Source: Candidatus Alistipes faecigallinarum
GTDB lineage: Bacteria > Bacteroidota > Bacteroidia > Bacteroidales > Rikenellaceae
Assembly (NCBI GenBank): GCA_019115605.1
Contig: DXDG01000022.1
Span: 32,316-96,315 of the forward strand
Reading direction: 5' to 3'
Length of the DNA: 64,000 nt
Made by a program: the position numbers and the translations under genes. Below are positions 8,092-16,646 of this stretch, in pieces; within the stretch, counting starts at the first letter, position 1; every line of letters starts with the position of its first letter. The notes beneath the pieces were generated by a model. It did no database searches, was not told where the DNA came from, and saw only the letters and a list, made by a program, of their open reading frames with translations.

Positions 8092-10152
8092 ATGAAAAAC
8101 GGAAAAATCGGAGTTACCACGGAGAACATCTTCCCCGTGATCAAGAAATTCCTCTATTCGGAGCATGAAATCTTCCTGCGTGAGTTGATCTCGAACGCCG
8201 TGGATGCGACGCAGAAGTTCAAGACCCTCTCGTCGATGGGCGAAGTGAAGGGTGAACTGGGCGACCTGACGATCCATGTCGCCGTGGACAAGGCGCAGAA
8301 GACGCTGACGGTTACCGACCGCGGAATCGGCATGACGGCCGAGGAGGTGGACAAGTACATCAACCAGATCGCCTTCTCGGGTGCCGAGGAGTTCATGGAG
8401 AAATACAAGAACCAGGCGATTATCGGCCACTTCGGACTGGGATTCTACTCGGCCTTCATGGTTGCGGACAAGGTGGAGATCATCACCCGCTCGTGGCGCG
8501 AGGGTTCGAAGACCGTGCACTGGAGCTGCACGGGATCTCCCGAGTTCGAGATGGAGGAGACCGACGAGGCCCACGACCGCGGCACGACGATCGTCCTGCA
8601 CCTTTCGGAGGATGCGCTCGAATACGCCGAGGAGTCGCGCATCGAGGAGCTGCTGAAGAAATACTGCCGCTTCCTGCCCGTGCCCATTGCCTTCGGCAAG
8701 GTCAAGGAGTGGAAGGACGGCAAGTATGTCGATACCGACAAGGACAACATCATCAATGACGTCGATCCGCTGTGGACGCGCAAGCCGTCGGAGATCACCG
8801 AGGAGCAGTACAGGGAGTTCTACCGCGAACTCTACCCCATGAGCGACGAGCCGCTCTTCTCGATCCATCTGAATATCGACTATCCGTTCCACCTGACGGG
8901 TATTCTCTACTTCCCGAAGATCCACAACAACTTCGAGATCCAGAAGAACAAGATCCAGCTCTACTCGAACCAGGTCTTCGTTACGGATCAGGTCGAGGGT
9001 ATCGTGCCGGAGTATCTGACGCTGCTGCACGGCGTGATTGACTCGCCGGACATTCCGCTCAACGTCTCGCGCAGCTACCTGCAGAGCGATTCGAACGTGA
9101 AGAAGATCTCGGGCTACATCACCCGCAAGGTGGCCGACCGTCTGCAGGAGCTCTTCAACACGATGCGCCCCGACTACGAGTCGAAGTGGGACGATCTGAA
9201 GATCTTCATCCAGTACGGCATTCTGACCGACGAGAAGTTTGCCGAGAAGGCCGAGAACTTCATGCTCTGGAAGAATGTAGACGGCAAATACTTCACGCCG
9301 AAGGAGTACCTCGAGAAGGTCAAGGAGACGCAGACCGACAAGAACAAGACCGTCGTCTTCCTCTATGTGGACGATCCCGTCGAGAAATACACCTCGCTCG
9401 AGGCTGCAAAGGCAAAGGGTTACGACGTGCTGTGGATGGACGGCCAGCTGGACAACCACTACGTCAACTGGTATGAGTCGAAGAACAAGGAGCAGCGCTT
9501 CGTGCGTGTGGACAGCGACGTGATCGACAAGCTGATCCAGAAGGAGGACAGCATCAAGATGTCGCTGACCGAGGCCCAGCAGGAGCTGCTGACGCCGGTC
9601 TTCGAGAGCCAGATGCCCAAGGACGAGAAGATCAACTACCACATCTCGTTCGAGGCCATGTCGCCCGACGAGGCGCCGGTGGTCATCACGCAGAACGAGT
9701 TCATGCGCCGTATGAAGGAGATGGCCGCAATGGGCGGTGGCGGCATGAGTCAGTTCTACGGCCAGATGCCCGACAACTTCACAATCGCCGTGAATGGCAA
9801 CCACCCCATCGTCATCGACATTCTGGCGGATGTGGAGAAGGCCTATGGCGACAAGCTGAAGACCATGACGAAGAAGATCGACGCGGCTGTCGCCGAGGAG
9901 AAACGCTTCGAGGAGGTTACGAAGGATAAGAAGGAGGCGGACCTCACGCCCGAGGAGAAATCGACGCGCGAGGAGCTCTCGAAGAAGGTCGTAACGCTGC
10001 GCGACGAGCGCAACGAGCGGCTGCGCGAGATCGGTTCGGAGAACAAGCTCGTCAAGCAGATCATTGACCTGGCGCTGCTGACAAACGGCATGCTGAAGGG
10101 CAAGAACCTGACGGATTTCATCCAGCGGTCGATTTCGCTCATCGAGAAATAA
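8092..10152 (+). CDS. htpG: Hsp90-family chaperone HtpG
   Basis: 686-residue cytosolic ATP-dependent chaperone. The GHKL ATPase motifs are ELISNAVDA (near 33-41), DRGIGMT and GHFGLGFYSAFMVAD. The middle domain has the conserved NVSRSYLQ stretch. The carboxy-terminal dimerization domain follows a charged helical segment rich in Glu and Lys (EEKRFEEVTKDKKEAD). It is longer than E. coli HtpG (624), as usual in Bacteroidales. Monocistronic, with a terminator 40 bases downstream. Confidence 0.97.
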   Translation: MKNGKIGVTTENIFPVIKKFLYSEHEIFLRELISNAVDATQKFKTLSSMGEVKGELGDLTIHVAVDKAQKTLTVTDRGIGMTAEEVDKYINQIAFSGAEEFMEKYKNQAIIGHFGLGFYSAFMVADKVEIITRSWREGSKTVHWSCTGSPEFEMEETDEAHDRGTTIVLHLSEDALEYAEESRIEELLKKYCRFLPVPIAFGKVKEWKDGKYVDTDKDNIINDVDPLWTRKPSEITEEQYREFYRELYPMSDEPLFSIHLNIDYPFHLTGILYFPKIHNNFEIQKNKIQLYSNQVFVTDQVEGIVPEYLTLLHGVIDSPDIPLNVSRSYLQSDSNVKKISGYITRKVADRLQELFNTMRPDYESKWDDLKIFIQYGILTDEKFAEKAENFMLWKNVDGKYFTPKEYLEKVKETQTDKNKTVVFLYVDDPVEKYTSLEAAKAKGYDVLWMDGQLDNHYVNWYESKNKEQRFVRVDSDVIDKLIQKEDSIKMSLTEAQQELLTPVFESQMPKDEKINYHISFEAMSPDEAPVVITQNEFMRRMKEMAAMGGGGMSQFYGQMPDNFTIAVNGNHPIVIDILADVEKAYGDKLKTMTKKIDAAVAEEKRFEEVTKDKKEADLTPEEKSTREELSKKVVTLRDERNERLREIGSENKLVKQIIDLALLTNGMLKGKNLTDFIQRSISLIEK

Positions 10153-10190
10153 TCCTCCGTGACTCCCGCGTGGAGTCTTCGGAAACGGCA

Positions 10191-10227
10191 ACGGGCCGGA
10201 CTTTTCAGAAGTCCGACCCGTTTTTTT
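10191..10227 (+). terminator. Intrinsic terminator after htpG
   Basis: A two-part stem, ACGGG with CCCGT and CGGACTT with AAGTCCG, is followed by seven T residues. Confidence 0.85.
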
Positions 10228-10248
10228 GTGTATGGAAGGCGACGCGTG

Positions 10249-10896
10249 TCAGTTGCCAATTTTCGCGCAGGCGTATTGTTCTAATTGTCCCCAGTCACCC
10301 GACTGGATCGCTGGAATAGCACGGAGGATACGCTCATCCGGCCATTCCCACCAGCGGATACGCAGCAGAAGTTCAATCACTTCAGGGGCGAAGCGTCTGC
10401 GAATGGGTCGAGCTGGGACACCCCCGACAATCGTATAAGGATCCACGTCGCGGGTAATAACAGCTCGCGTCCCGATTACAGCACCGTCTCCAATCCGAAC
10501 GCCGGCCAATATGACAGCCTCGTAACCGATCCACACGTCGTTACCTACGACAATATCTCCCTTACAGTCCCAAGCTTCGGCAACCTGCGTCCGGTCGCCC
10601 TGCCATTCCTCGTAGAAGAGCGGGAAGGTATAGGTGGAAAGCGACCGCAGCGTGTGGTTGGCACAGTTGAAAAGGAATTTTGCTCCGCAGGCAATCGAAC
10701 AGAAACGCCCGATGATGAGCCGCTCGTGGTGGACGGGATAATGGTAGAGAATATTGTTGGTGGCGAAAAGACGCGGGTCGGATCTGAAATCGTTATAGAT
10801 CGTATAGTCGCCGATTTCAATTTGCGGATCGTCGACGACGGCATTCAGATAGACAGTCTGCCGGTCGCCTGTCCGTGAATAGATTTTGTTCATCAT
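10249..10896 (-). CDS. Vat-type xenobiotic O-acetyltransferase
   Basis: 215 residues of the left-handed beta-helix hexapeptide-repeat acyltransferases, closest in layout to streptogramin A (Vat) and CatB chloramphenicol acetyltransferases. Features are an NKIYSRTGD amino end, LIIGRFCSIACGAKF, the NCANHTLRSLSTYTFP segment containing the catalytic His, a loop, then GDIVVGNDVWIGYEAVILAGVRIGDGAVIGTRAVITRDV (read in parts) and GGVPARPIRRRF. Acetyl-CoA is the expected donor. Drug acetylation is known for close relatives, but whether this copy confers resistance is unknown. The start could be either of the two adjacent Met codons (10896 or 10893). It is monocistronic and not next to mobile genes. 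Confidence 0.88.
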   Translation of the reverse strand: MMNKIYSRTGDRQTVYLNAVVDDPQIEIGDYTIYNDFRSDPRLFATNNILYHYPVHHERLIIGRFCSIACGAKFLFNCANHTLRSLSTYTFPLFYEEWQGDRTQVAEAWDCKGDIVVGNDVWIGYEAVILAGVRIGDGAVIGTRAVITRDVDPYTIVGGVPARPIRRRFAPEVIELLLRIRWWEWPDERILRAIPAIQSGDWGQLEQYACAKIGN

Positions 10897-11035
10897 GTTT
10901 TCAGTCTTTTAAAGCGTTTATTCGTTCAGAATCAGATACGACCATTCGGTCGGAACCGTTGGGCAGTCCCGACACGACGGATAATCGGATTCAGATACAG
11001 CGCTTCATCGTGAAAACATCATTTTTTCCTGATCT

Positions 11036-11458
11036 TTACTCAGCCGGCTCCTCCTTCCACCGCGGGCGGATCAGTTCGAGGAACCACTCCGGACAGCGGC
11101 ACGGACGGCGCGTATCGCTGTGGATGAATCCCAGCTGCGTCATGCCCGTATTGATCAGCTCGCCCTTCTCGTTGTAGATCTCGTAGAAGAAGTTGATGCG
11201 TGCGGCGGGCTTCTCACGCAGGATGATGCGCACCGTGAGCAGTTCGTCGAAGTAGGCAGGCTTGCGGTATTTCGACTGCACTTCGAGAATCGGCATCATG
11301 ATACCCCGCCGCTCGACCTCGGCAAACGACATGCCCAGGTCGCGCAGCAGCTCGCTGCGGGCCGCTTCGTAGTAGCAGATGTAGTTCGAGTGGTGGCAGA
11401 TGGCCATCTGGTCGGTATGCTTGTACCAGACCCGGATTTTGCAATCGTGGCTCAACAT
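11036..11458 (-). CDS. Acyl-CoA thioesterase (YbgC/FadM-like)
   Basis: A 140-residue single hot-dog domain. The motif HTDQMAICHHSNYICYYEAAR is the YbgC/4-hydroxybenzoyl-CoA thioesterase signature (canonical D-x-x-G-x-V-x-x-x-x-Y; here Asp-Gln-Met-Ala with HHSNY), which carries the catalytic Asp. FDELLTVRI and INFFYEIYNEKGELI are typical strands. It probably hydrolyses short or medium acyl-CoA or acyl-ACP. It lies 14 bases after the FAD synthetase gene and closes the leftward operon that begins at the nucleoside phosphorylase. Confidence 0.85.
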   Translation of the reverse strand: MLSHDCKIRVWYKHTDQMAICHHSNYICYYEAARSELLRDLGMSFAEVERRGIMMPILEVQSKYRKPAYFDELLTVRIILREKPAARINFFYEIYNEKGELINTGMTQLGFIHSDTRRPCRCPEWFLELIRPRWKEEPAE

Positions 11459-11472
11459 GTTGTAAGGGTATA

Positions 11473-12216
11473 TTAGATTTTGTCGTTGTTCTCTGGATGG
11501 TCTGAAGCGGATTCCACCGGTGCTTTTGCAATCTCTTCTCCGCAGGCTCCGACCGGTTCGGTGTGGCGGAGGGCGTGGCCCAACAGCCGTTCGGCTTCCG
11601 CGAAGTCTCCGGCCTCCACCAGACGGCGGATCGTCGTGGAACTGACATGTGCGCCGGCAACCTGCCGCTCTCCCACGCGGACGACATGCAGCCCGAGCGC
11701 TTCGAGTCCGTCGCAGTCGATGCGGTCGTGTCCGAAGCGGTGGTCATAACCGGCGACGAGGACCTCGACGCCAAGCCGCCCCAGCAGGTAGCGTTCGGCA
11801 AATTCACGGCCCGAGAGGGCGCTGAACGCCCTGTCGAAAGGTATGACGACGACATTGTCCACACCGGCCCGCTCCAGCAGGTCGATCTTCTCGTCGAGCG
11901 AGGTCAGCAGATGCAGCCCTTCGCTGCGGCCCAGCGTGATGCGCGGATGGGGATCGAAGGTCAGAACGATGCTCTCGCCGCCGCGCGCACGGGCCTCGGC
12001 CGTCAGACGGTCGAGCAGCGCCCGGTGTCCGAGGTGTACGCCGTCGAACGACCCGATGGTCGCAACCGGATGCCGGAACTGCGGCAGTGCGTCGAATCCG
12101 CGGAAGACCCGGATCCGGCGTCCCTTGTCCGCCTCGCTGCGAAGAGACATTCCGTCCGCTCCGTTCTGCGAGGTGCATGCGGGCCGATTGCGGTCGCGTG
12201 TGGAATCGCCGTTCAT
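11473..12216 (-). CDS. Single-domain FAD synthetase (FMN adenylyltransferase)
   Basis: A 247-residue protein matching only the adenylyltransferase half of RibF. GSFDGVHLGHRALL carries the G-x-F-D-G-x-H-x-G-H nucleotide-binding motif, TFDPHPR follows, VAGYDHRFG is the flavin-side motif, and SSTTIRRLVEAGDFAEAERLLGH is the ISSTxIR segment. The protein ends about 30 residues after LLGH, just where the riboflavin kinase domain (some 120 residues) normally begins. It would therefore make FAD from FMN but not FMN from riboflavin. The ATG shares its A with the rex stop codon (TGATG), implying translational coupling. An internal Met (12150, MSLRSEADKG) is an alternative start. Confidence 0.82.
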   Translation of the reverse strand: MNGDSTRDRNRPACTSQNGADGMSLRSEADKGRRIRVFRGFDALPQFRHPVATIGSFDGVHLGHRALLDRLTAEARARGGESIVLTFDPHPRITLGRSEGLHLLTSLDEKIDLLERAGVDNVVVIPFDRAFSALSGREFAERYLLGRLGVEVLVAGYDHRFGHDRIDCDGLEALGLHVVRVGERQVAGAHVSSTTIRRLVEAGDFAEAERLLGHALRHTEPVGACGEEIAKAPVESASDHPENNDKI

Positions 12217-12866
12217 CAGGTATTGCTGTTCTCCTCGTTCTCCTTGACGAAATAGGCAACCTTCTCCAGGAGGGTCGTGATGTCGTAGTTCTCGACGATG
12301 ATCCCCTGCGGGAAGTTCAGGGGCGTGGAGGTGAAGTTGAGCACGCCCTTGATTCCGGCGTTGATGATCGGCAGCACGAGGCTCGGCGCCACCTTTGTGG
12401 GCGACGAGACGACGACGATCGAGATCTCCTTCTCCTCGGCCACCTCCTCGAACGAATCCATGTGGTAGCACGGAATGCCGTCGATGGTCTTGCCGACCTT
12501 TTCGGGATCGACGTCGAAGGCGGCCGTGATCTTGAGGTTCAGCCCCTTGCCGTTGAAGTACTTGGTGATGGCCTGTCCGAGGTGTCCCATGCCCAGCACG
12601 GCGATGTTCATCGGCGACGGACTGTCGAGGATGTTGCTGATGTAGCCGATGAGCACCTGTACGTCGTAGCCCTTCTTTGTGTCGCTCGAGAAGCCGATGA
12701 GCATCAGGTCGCGGCGCACCTGTACGGCCGTGATGCCGTGAATGCCGGCCAGAACATGCGAGAAGATGTGCGTGATACCCTGTTTGTGGCACGAGAGCAG
12801 CGTGCGGCGGTATTCGCTCAACCGTTCGATGGTCTTTTCGGGAATCGTATTGGTCAGTGAAGCCAT
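12216..12866 (-). CDS. rex: Redox-sensing transcriptional repressor Rex
   Basis: 216-residue NADH/NAD+ sensor that represses fermentation and respiratory genes. The amino-terminal winged helix (about 1-80) includes ITAVQVRRDLMLIGF. The Rossmann domain has GMGHLGQAI at 92-100. The carboxy end (LLEKVAYFVKENEE) forms the domain-swapped helix of the dimer. It is 16 bases downstream of the LysM gene and coupled to the FAD synthetase gene. No clear Rex operator was recognised upstream of its own operon. Confidence 0.95.
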   Translation of the reverse strand: MASLTNTIPEKTIERLSEYRRTLLSCHKQGITHIFSHVLAGIHGITAVQVRRDLMLIGFSSDTKKGYDVQVLIGYISNILDSPSPMNIAVLGMGHLGQAITKYFNGKGLNLKITAAFDVDPEKVGKTIDGIPCYHMDSFEEVAEEKEISIVVVSSPTKVAPSLVLPIINAGIKGVLNFTSTPLNFPQGIIVENYDITTLLEKVAYFVKENEENSNT

Positions 12867-12882
12867 GTGTGCACCTTGCTTT

Positions 12883-14709
12883 CTATTCGATGGTTATGGT
12901 GAAATCCTTGTTGTAGTTGACCCGTGTCCAGTTGCTGTTCACGTGGTTGGGGCGTCCTTCCGGCCGGTCGAAGAGGTAGGTCGTCTGCAGCGGCGTGTAG
13001 CTGCGGTCTTCGAGTTTCTGCTCGATGTCGCCGTAAAGGGCCGGGGCAAAAAGAAGCGCCGAATCGTATCCGCGGTAGGAGTAGAGCGTCGGGATGGTTC
13101 CGAAAGCCTGGATGTAGGCGCTGTCGAACTTCGTGACGGTCTCGCTGTCGCGCTTGGCATGGTAGGTCGAGATGAAGACCACGCGGTTCTTGAAGAACAT
13201 CGTGCGGTCGATGTTGTTGTAACGGTTCCAGCGTACGTTGCCCAGCACCGTGTAGCGGGGTGCCGTGCGTCCGCGGCTTGTCAGGCTCGTGTCGGCCGAA
13301 GCGAGGGCCGCCAGGATGCGGTCGACCTCGACTTCGTCATCCGAGAGAATGATGAAGACGTTGTCCTCCTTGTTTTCGAGCAGCGGCGTGAGGTCCGTCG
13401 GGCTGTTGCCTCCCGAACCCGATGTGGGCTGTGTGTTGCGGAAGAGGTAGGTCTCGTACTTGCGGCCCCGCAGCAGGTCCAGCATCTCGCTTTCGAACTC
13501 CTTGTCGGTATTTGCCGTGCGGATCACCGTAATCCGCTTTTCGGGCGAGAGCAGATCCATAACCTTGTCGTACTTGTGGGCGGGGTCGGGTGCCAGCTGG
13601 AAGAGAACCTCGCTGTCCGTCGTTTCGATATGGGCCAGCGGCGAGACGACGGGAATCTGCCGCCGCTCGGCATGGCGCAGCACCTTCTGCAGCTCCTCTT
13701 CGTAGACGGGGCCGACGATCAGATCCGCCTCGCGGAAGTTCTTCTCGCCGACGATGCGTCCGACCTCCTCGGGACTGCGTTTCGTGTCGTAGAGTTCGCA
13801 GTGAACCGAATATCCGAGGCGTTTCACGCTGTCGAGCCCCAGCAGGAAGCCCTGGTAGAACTCGAGGTAGTTGGGATTTGCCGCCGTCCGGTTTCCCGTG
13901 GTCAGGGGCAGCAGCAGGGCGATGCGGAGCGGTTCGCTGCGGCGCAGGGCCTTGAATACGGCGTTGTCCGATTCACCGCGCGCATCCACGGCCGTACTGT
14001 CGCGGAGCTCCTCGGTCGTGCGGGAGGCGGTTTCATCTCCCTTGCCCGGTACGCGGATCATCGCCCCGGCCTTCAGCTCGGCGGGTTTCAGGCCGTTGTT
14101 GAGCGCTCCGAGCTCCTCTTCGGTGATGCCGAAACGGCGCGAAAGCGAATAGAAGGTCTCTCCCGGATGCACGATATGGTAGGAGGTGCCCTCGTCGGCC
14201 ACGCTGTTGAGCGACTGGCGGTAGGCTTCCCACTGGGCGAGGCTTCCGGCTTCATCCTCCGAGCCGATCTGCCTGCGGCGGATCAGCAGCCGCTCCCCGG
14301 GCCGCAGGTGCGTGGGGTCGATTCCCGGGTTGTCCTCGATGATCGTCTGTACCGGGATCTCGTATTTGCGCGAGATGGCGTAGAGCGTTTCACCCTTCGT
14401 AACATAGTGGAAATCAAACGTCTTGCGCAGTTTGCGGTCCGACTTGCGGCCGGCATCCGAGACCCCCGCCACGACGGGAATGCGGATGTTCTCGTTGCTC
14501 TTCAGTCCGCCGATGATCGCCGGATTGTTCTCCAGAATGACCTTCTCGCCCACGCCGTAGAGTTTCGAGAGTCCGTAGAGGGTCTCTCCGGGCTGTACGG
14601 TGTGGATGTAGTATTTGGCGCCGTTGATATAGACGATCGTCCGGGACTTTTCGGCCGCCGAGGCGCAGAGCCCCGCGAGGAGGAACAGTATGACGCAGAG
14701 TCGTTTCAT
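12883..14709 (-). CDS. LysM x3 plus periplasmic ligand-binding-like protein
   Basis: 608 residues with a signal peptide (1-20, ending ASAA). Three LysM repeats, at about 31-80, 99-146 and 170-220, each carry a GETLY/GETFY core. A low-complexity linker follows, then a region of about 350 residues with the type I periplasmic-binding-protein fold (RIALLLPL, LEFYQGFLLGLDSV, ADLIVGPVYEEELQKVL, IPVVSPLAH). LysM domains bind peptidoglycan. The fused receptor-like fold recalls LpoA, which activates a penicillin-binding protein, so a cell-wall role is inferred. The ATG overlaps the exonuclease stop (ATGA). Confidence 0.85.
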   Translation of the reverse strand: MKRLCVILFLLAGLCASAAEKSRTIVYINGAKYYIHTVQPGETLYGLSKLYGVGEKVILENNPAIIGGLKSNENIRIPVVAGVSDAGRKSDRKLRKTFDFHYVTKGETLYAISRKYEIPVQTIIEDNPGIDPTHLRPGERLLIRRRQIGSEDEAGSLAQWEAYRQSLNSVADEGTSYHIVHPGETFYSLSRRFGITEEELGALNNGLKPAELKAGAMIRVPGKGDETASRTTEELRDSTAVDARGESDNAVFKALRRSEPLRIALLLPLTTGNRTAANPNYLEFYQGFLLGLDSVKRLGYSVHCELYDTKRSPEEVGRIVGEKNFREADLIVGPVYEEELQKVLRHAERRQIPVVSPLAHIETTDSEVLFQLAPDPAHKYDKVMDLLSPEKRITVIRTANTDKEFESEMLDLLRGRKYETYLFRNTQPTSGSGGNSPTDLTPLLENKEDNVFIILSDDEVEVDRILAALASADTSLTSRGRTAPRYTVLGNVRWNRYNNIDRTMFFKNRVVFISTYHAKRDSETVTKFDSAYIQAFGTIPTLYSYRGYDSALLFAPALYGDIEQKLEDRSYTPLQTTYLFDRPEGRPNHVNSNWTRVNYNKDFTITIE

Positions 14710-15479
14710 CCCTGTTTGAGTTTGTCGCGCATGCGGATCTCGGTGATAACCTTCTTCGTGTAGAGCGGGAAATCCCCGTTCATCATCCAGGCGTAGTAGC
14801 TCGGTTCCGTACGGAAGACCTCGGCCACGGAGCGGCCCTTGTACTTTCCGAATCCGAAGACCTCCTCGCCCTTCTCGTTGTAGAGGATGCGTCCGGCATA
14901 GTCGGCCGCTTCGGCGCGCCGGGAATATTCGGCCAGCGCATCGACATCGTTCTTCAGGTCGGGATAGCGGTCCAGCTGTGCCTTGAGCACCTCGTAGGTG
15001 GCGCGCGTGTCGGCCTCGGCCGAATGGGCGTCGTCGAGATCCTTGTCGCAGTAGAACTTGTAGGCCGCCACGAGCGTGCGCTGCTCCTTCTTGTGGAAGA
15101 TGTTCTGCACGTCGATGAACTTGCGCTTCTTGAGGTCCACATCCACCCCCGCGCGGAGGAACTCCTCGACCAGCACCGGAAGGTCGAAGCGGTTGGAGTT
15201 GAAGCCTCCGAAATCGCACCCCCGGATAAACTGTTCGAGCGACTTGGCGACCTGCGCGAACGTCGGGCAATCCTTCACGTCGTCGTCCGTGATGCCGTGT
15301 ACGGCGGTGGCTTCCGGCGGGATGGGCATGCACGGATTGAGCCGTCGCGTGCGGGTGATCTCCTCGCCGTCGGGCATGATCTTGATCATCGAAATTTCGA
15401 CAATCCGGTCCCGCGCCGTGTCGATTCCCGTGGTTTCGAGGTCGAAAAAGATGATGGGACGCTTCAGGTTAAGCTTCAT
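14706..15479 (-). CDS. DnaQ-like 3'-5' exonuclease
   Basis: 257 residues. The DEDDh exonuclease motifs are FDLETTGID (Exo I), GFNSNRFDLPVL (Exo II) and HSAEADTRATYEVL (Exo III, His and Asp). The carboxy part (FGKYKGRSVAEVF, YYAWMM) resembles the small DUF3820 or exonuclease-tail module found in Bacteroidota. Its position directly after dnaN suggests a proofreading or replication-repair role, but it could equally act in RNA or oligonucleotide turnover. The gap to dnaN is 11 bases, and the stop overlaps the LysM gene start. Confidence 0.88.
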   Translation of the reverse strand: MKLNLKRPIIFFDLETTGIDTARDRIVEISMIKIMPDGEEITRTRRLNPCMPIPPEATAVHGITDDDVKDCPTFAQVAKSLEQFIRGCDFGGFNSNRFDLPVLVEEFLRAGVDVDLKKRKFIDVQNIFHKKEQRTLVAAYKFYCDKDLDDAHSAEADTRATYEVLKAQLDRYPDLKNDVDALAEYSRRAEAADYAGRILYNEKGEEVFGFGKYKGRSVAEVFRTEPSYYAWMMNGDFPLYTKKVITEIRMRDKLKQG

Positions 15480-15490
15480 GCGGCAGGAGC

Positions 15491-16615
15491 TTATGCGTTG
15501 ATCATCATGGGCATGAGCAGCATGAGCGTCGTGCTCGTCTGCTTGTCGTCATAGACCGGCTTGAAGACGCCGGCACGCGTCGAGTCGGCCAGTTCGATCT
15601 GCACGGTCGGCGTCTCCATGTTCGAGAGGATCTCGACCAGGAAGGTCGATTTGAATCCGATCTCGATGGGCTGTCCGTCGTAGCTGCACGAGATCGTCTC
15701 GTTGGCCGATACCGAGAAGTCGATATCCTGGGCCGTGAGGTTGATGCGGTTGTCGGCGATCTCCATGCGGATGAGGTTCGTCGTGGGGTTCGAGCAGACG
15801 GCCACACGCTTGATGCCGTTCACCAGCTCGATGCGGTCCACGAGCACCTTGTTGGGGTTCCCGGCCGGAATGACGGCGTTGTAGTTCGGATAGCTGCCTT
15901 CGATGAGCCGGCAGACGAGCGTGTGGCTCTTGAGCCGGAACATGGCATTCTTCGAGTCGAACGAAACATGAATGGCATCCTCCTCCTTCAGCAGCACCGA
16001 CTTGAGCAGGTTGGCCGGTTTCTTCGGCAGGATGAACGAGGCGGTAACGTCGCCCGACATCTCGGCCTCGTACTTCACCAGCTTGTGTGCGTCGGTGCCG
16101 ACGAAGGTCAGCGCCGCGGGCTGCAGGTTGATGAAGATGCCGTTCATGACCGGACGCAGCTCGTCGTCGGCCGTGGCGAAGATCGTCTTGTTGATGCCGT
16201 TGACCAGCAGATCGACGTCGAGTTCGAGCTCCTTCTTCTCGGCGCTCAACTGCGGTATGGCCGGATAGCTTACGGCCGAGGCGCCCGGAATCGAGAGCGA
16301 ACCGCTCTTCCAGTTGATCCGGATCTCCCAGTTCTTGTCGTTCACGTCGATCTCAAGGGGCATCTCGGGAAACTCCTTCAGCGAGTCGAGCATCAGCTTG
16401 GCCGGTGCGGCGATCGTGCCTTCGCTCTCGACGCTTTCGACGTCGATCGACCCCACGAGCGTGGTTTCGAGGTCCGAGGTGGTAACCTTCAGCGTGTTGC
16501 CGTTGAGCTCCATGAGGAAGTAGTCCAGAATCGGGAGCGTGTTTTTATTGCTGATGACCTTGCCGGTCGTAGCCAGCAGCGAGAGAAGTGCCGAGCTTGA
16601 TACGGAAAATTTCAT
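15491..16615 (-). CDS. dnaN: DNA polymerase III sliding clamp DnaN
   Basis: The 374-residue beta clamp, a ring that tethers DnaE to DNA. It has three clamp domains. The amino end MKFSVSSSALLSLLATTGKVI and NTLPILDYFLMEL are typical, as are FVGTDAHKLVKYE in domain II and the terminal MLLMPMMINA, the family's M-P-M/L-R-like end in a Bacteroidales variant. It is not next to dnaA here. It is instead sandwiched between a nucleoside phosphorylase gene (31-base gap) and an exonuclease gene in one leftward operon. Confidence 0.96.
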   Translation of the reverse strand: MKFSVSSSALLSLLATTGKVISNKNTLPILDYFLMELNGNTLKVTTSDLETTLVGSIDVESVESEGTIAAPAKLMLDSLKEFPEMPLEIDVNDKNWEIRINWKSGSLSIPGASAVSYPAIPQLSAEKKELELDVDLLVNGINKTIFATADDELRPVMNGIFINLQPAALTFVGTDAHKLVKYEAEMSGDVTASFILPKKPANLLKSVLLKEEDAIHVSFDSKNAMFRLKSHTLVCRLIEGSYPNYNAVIPAGNPNKVLVDRIELVNGIKRVAVCSNPTTNLIRMEIADNRINLTAQDIDFSVSANETISCSYDGQPIEIGFKSTFLVEILSNMETPTVQIELADSTRAGVFKPVYDDKQTSTTLMLLMPMMINA

Positions 16616-16646
16616 GGTGAAAAAGGTGTATTTGTTGTTTTTGTTT

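Noticed and set aside
7897..10191. Long minus-strand frame over htpG
   Set aside because: Antisense shadow of a complete HtpG.
12742..14763. Long plus-strand frame over the LysM gene
   Set aside because: No domains, and the opposite strand has LysM repeats and a signal peptide.
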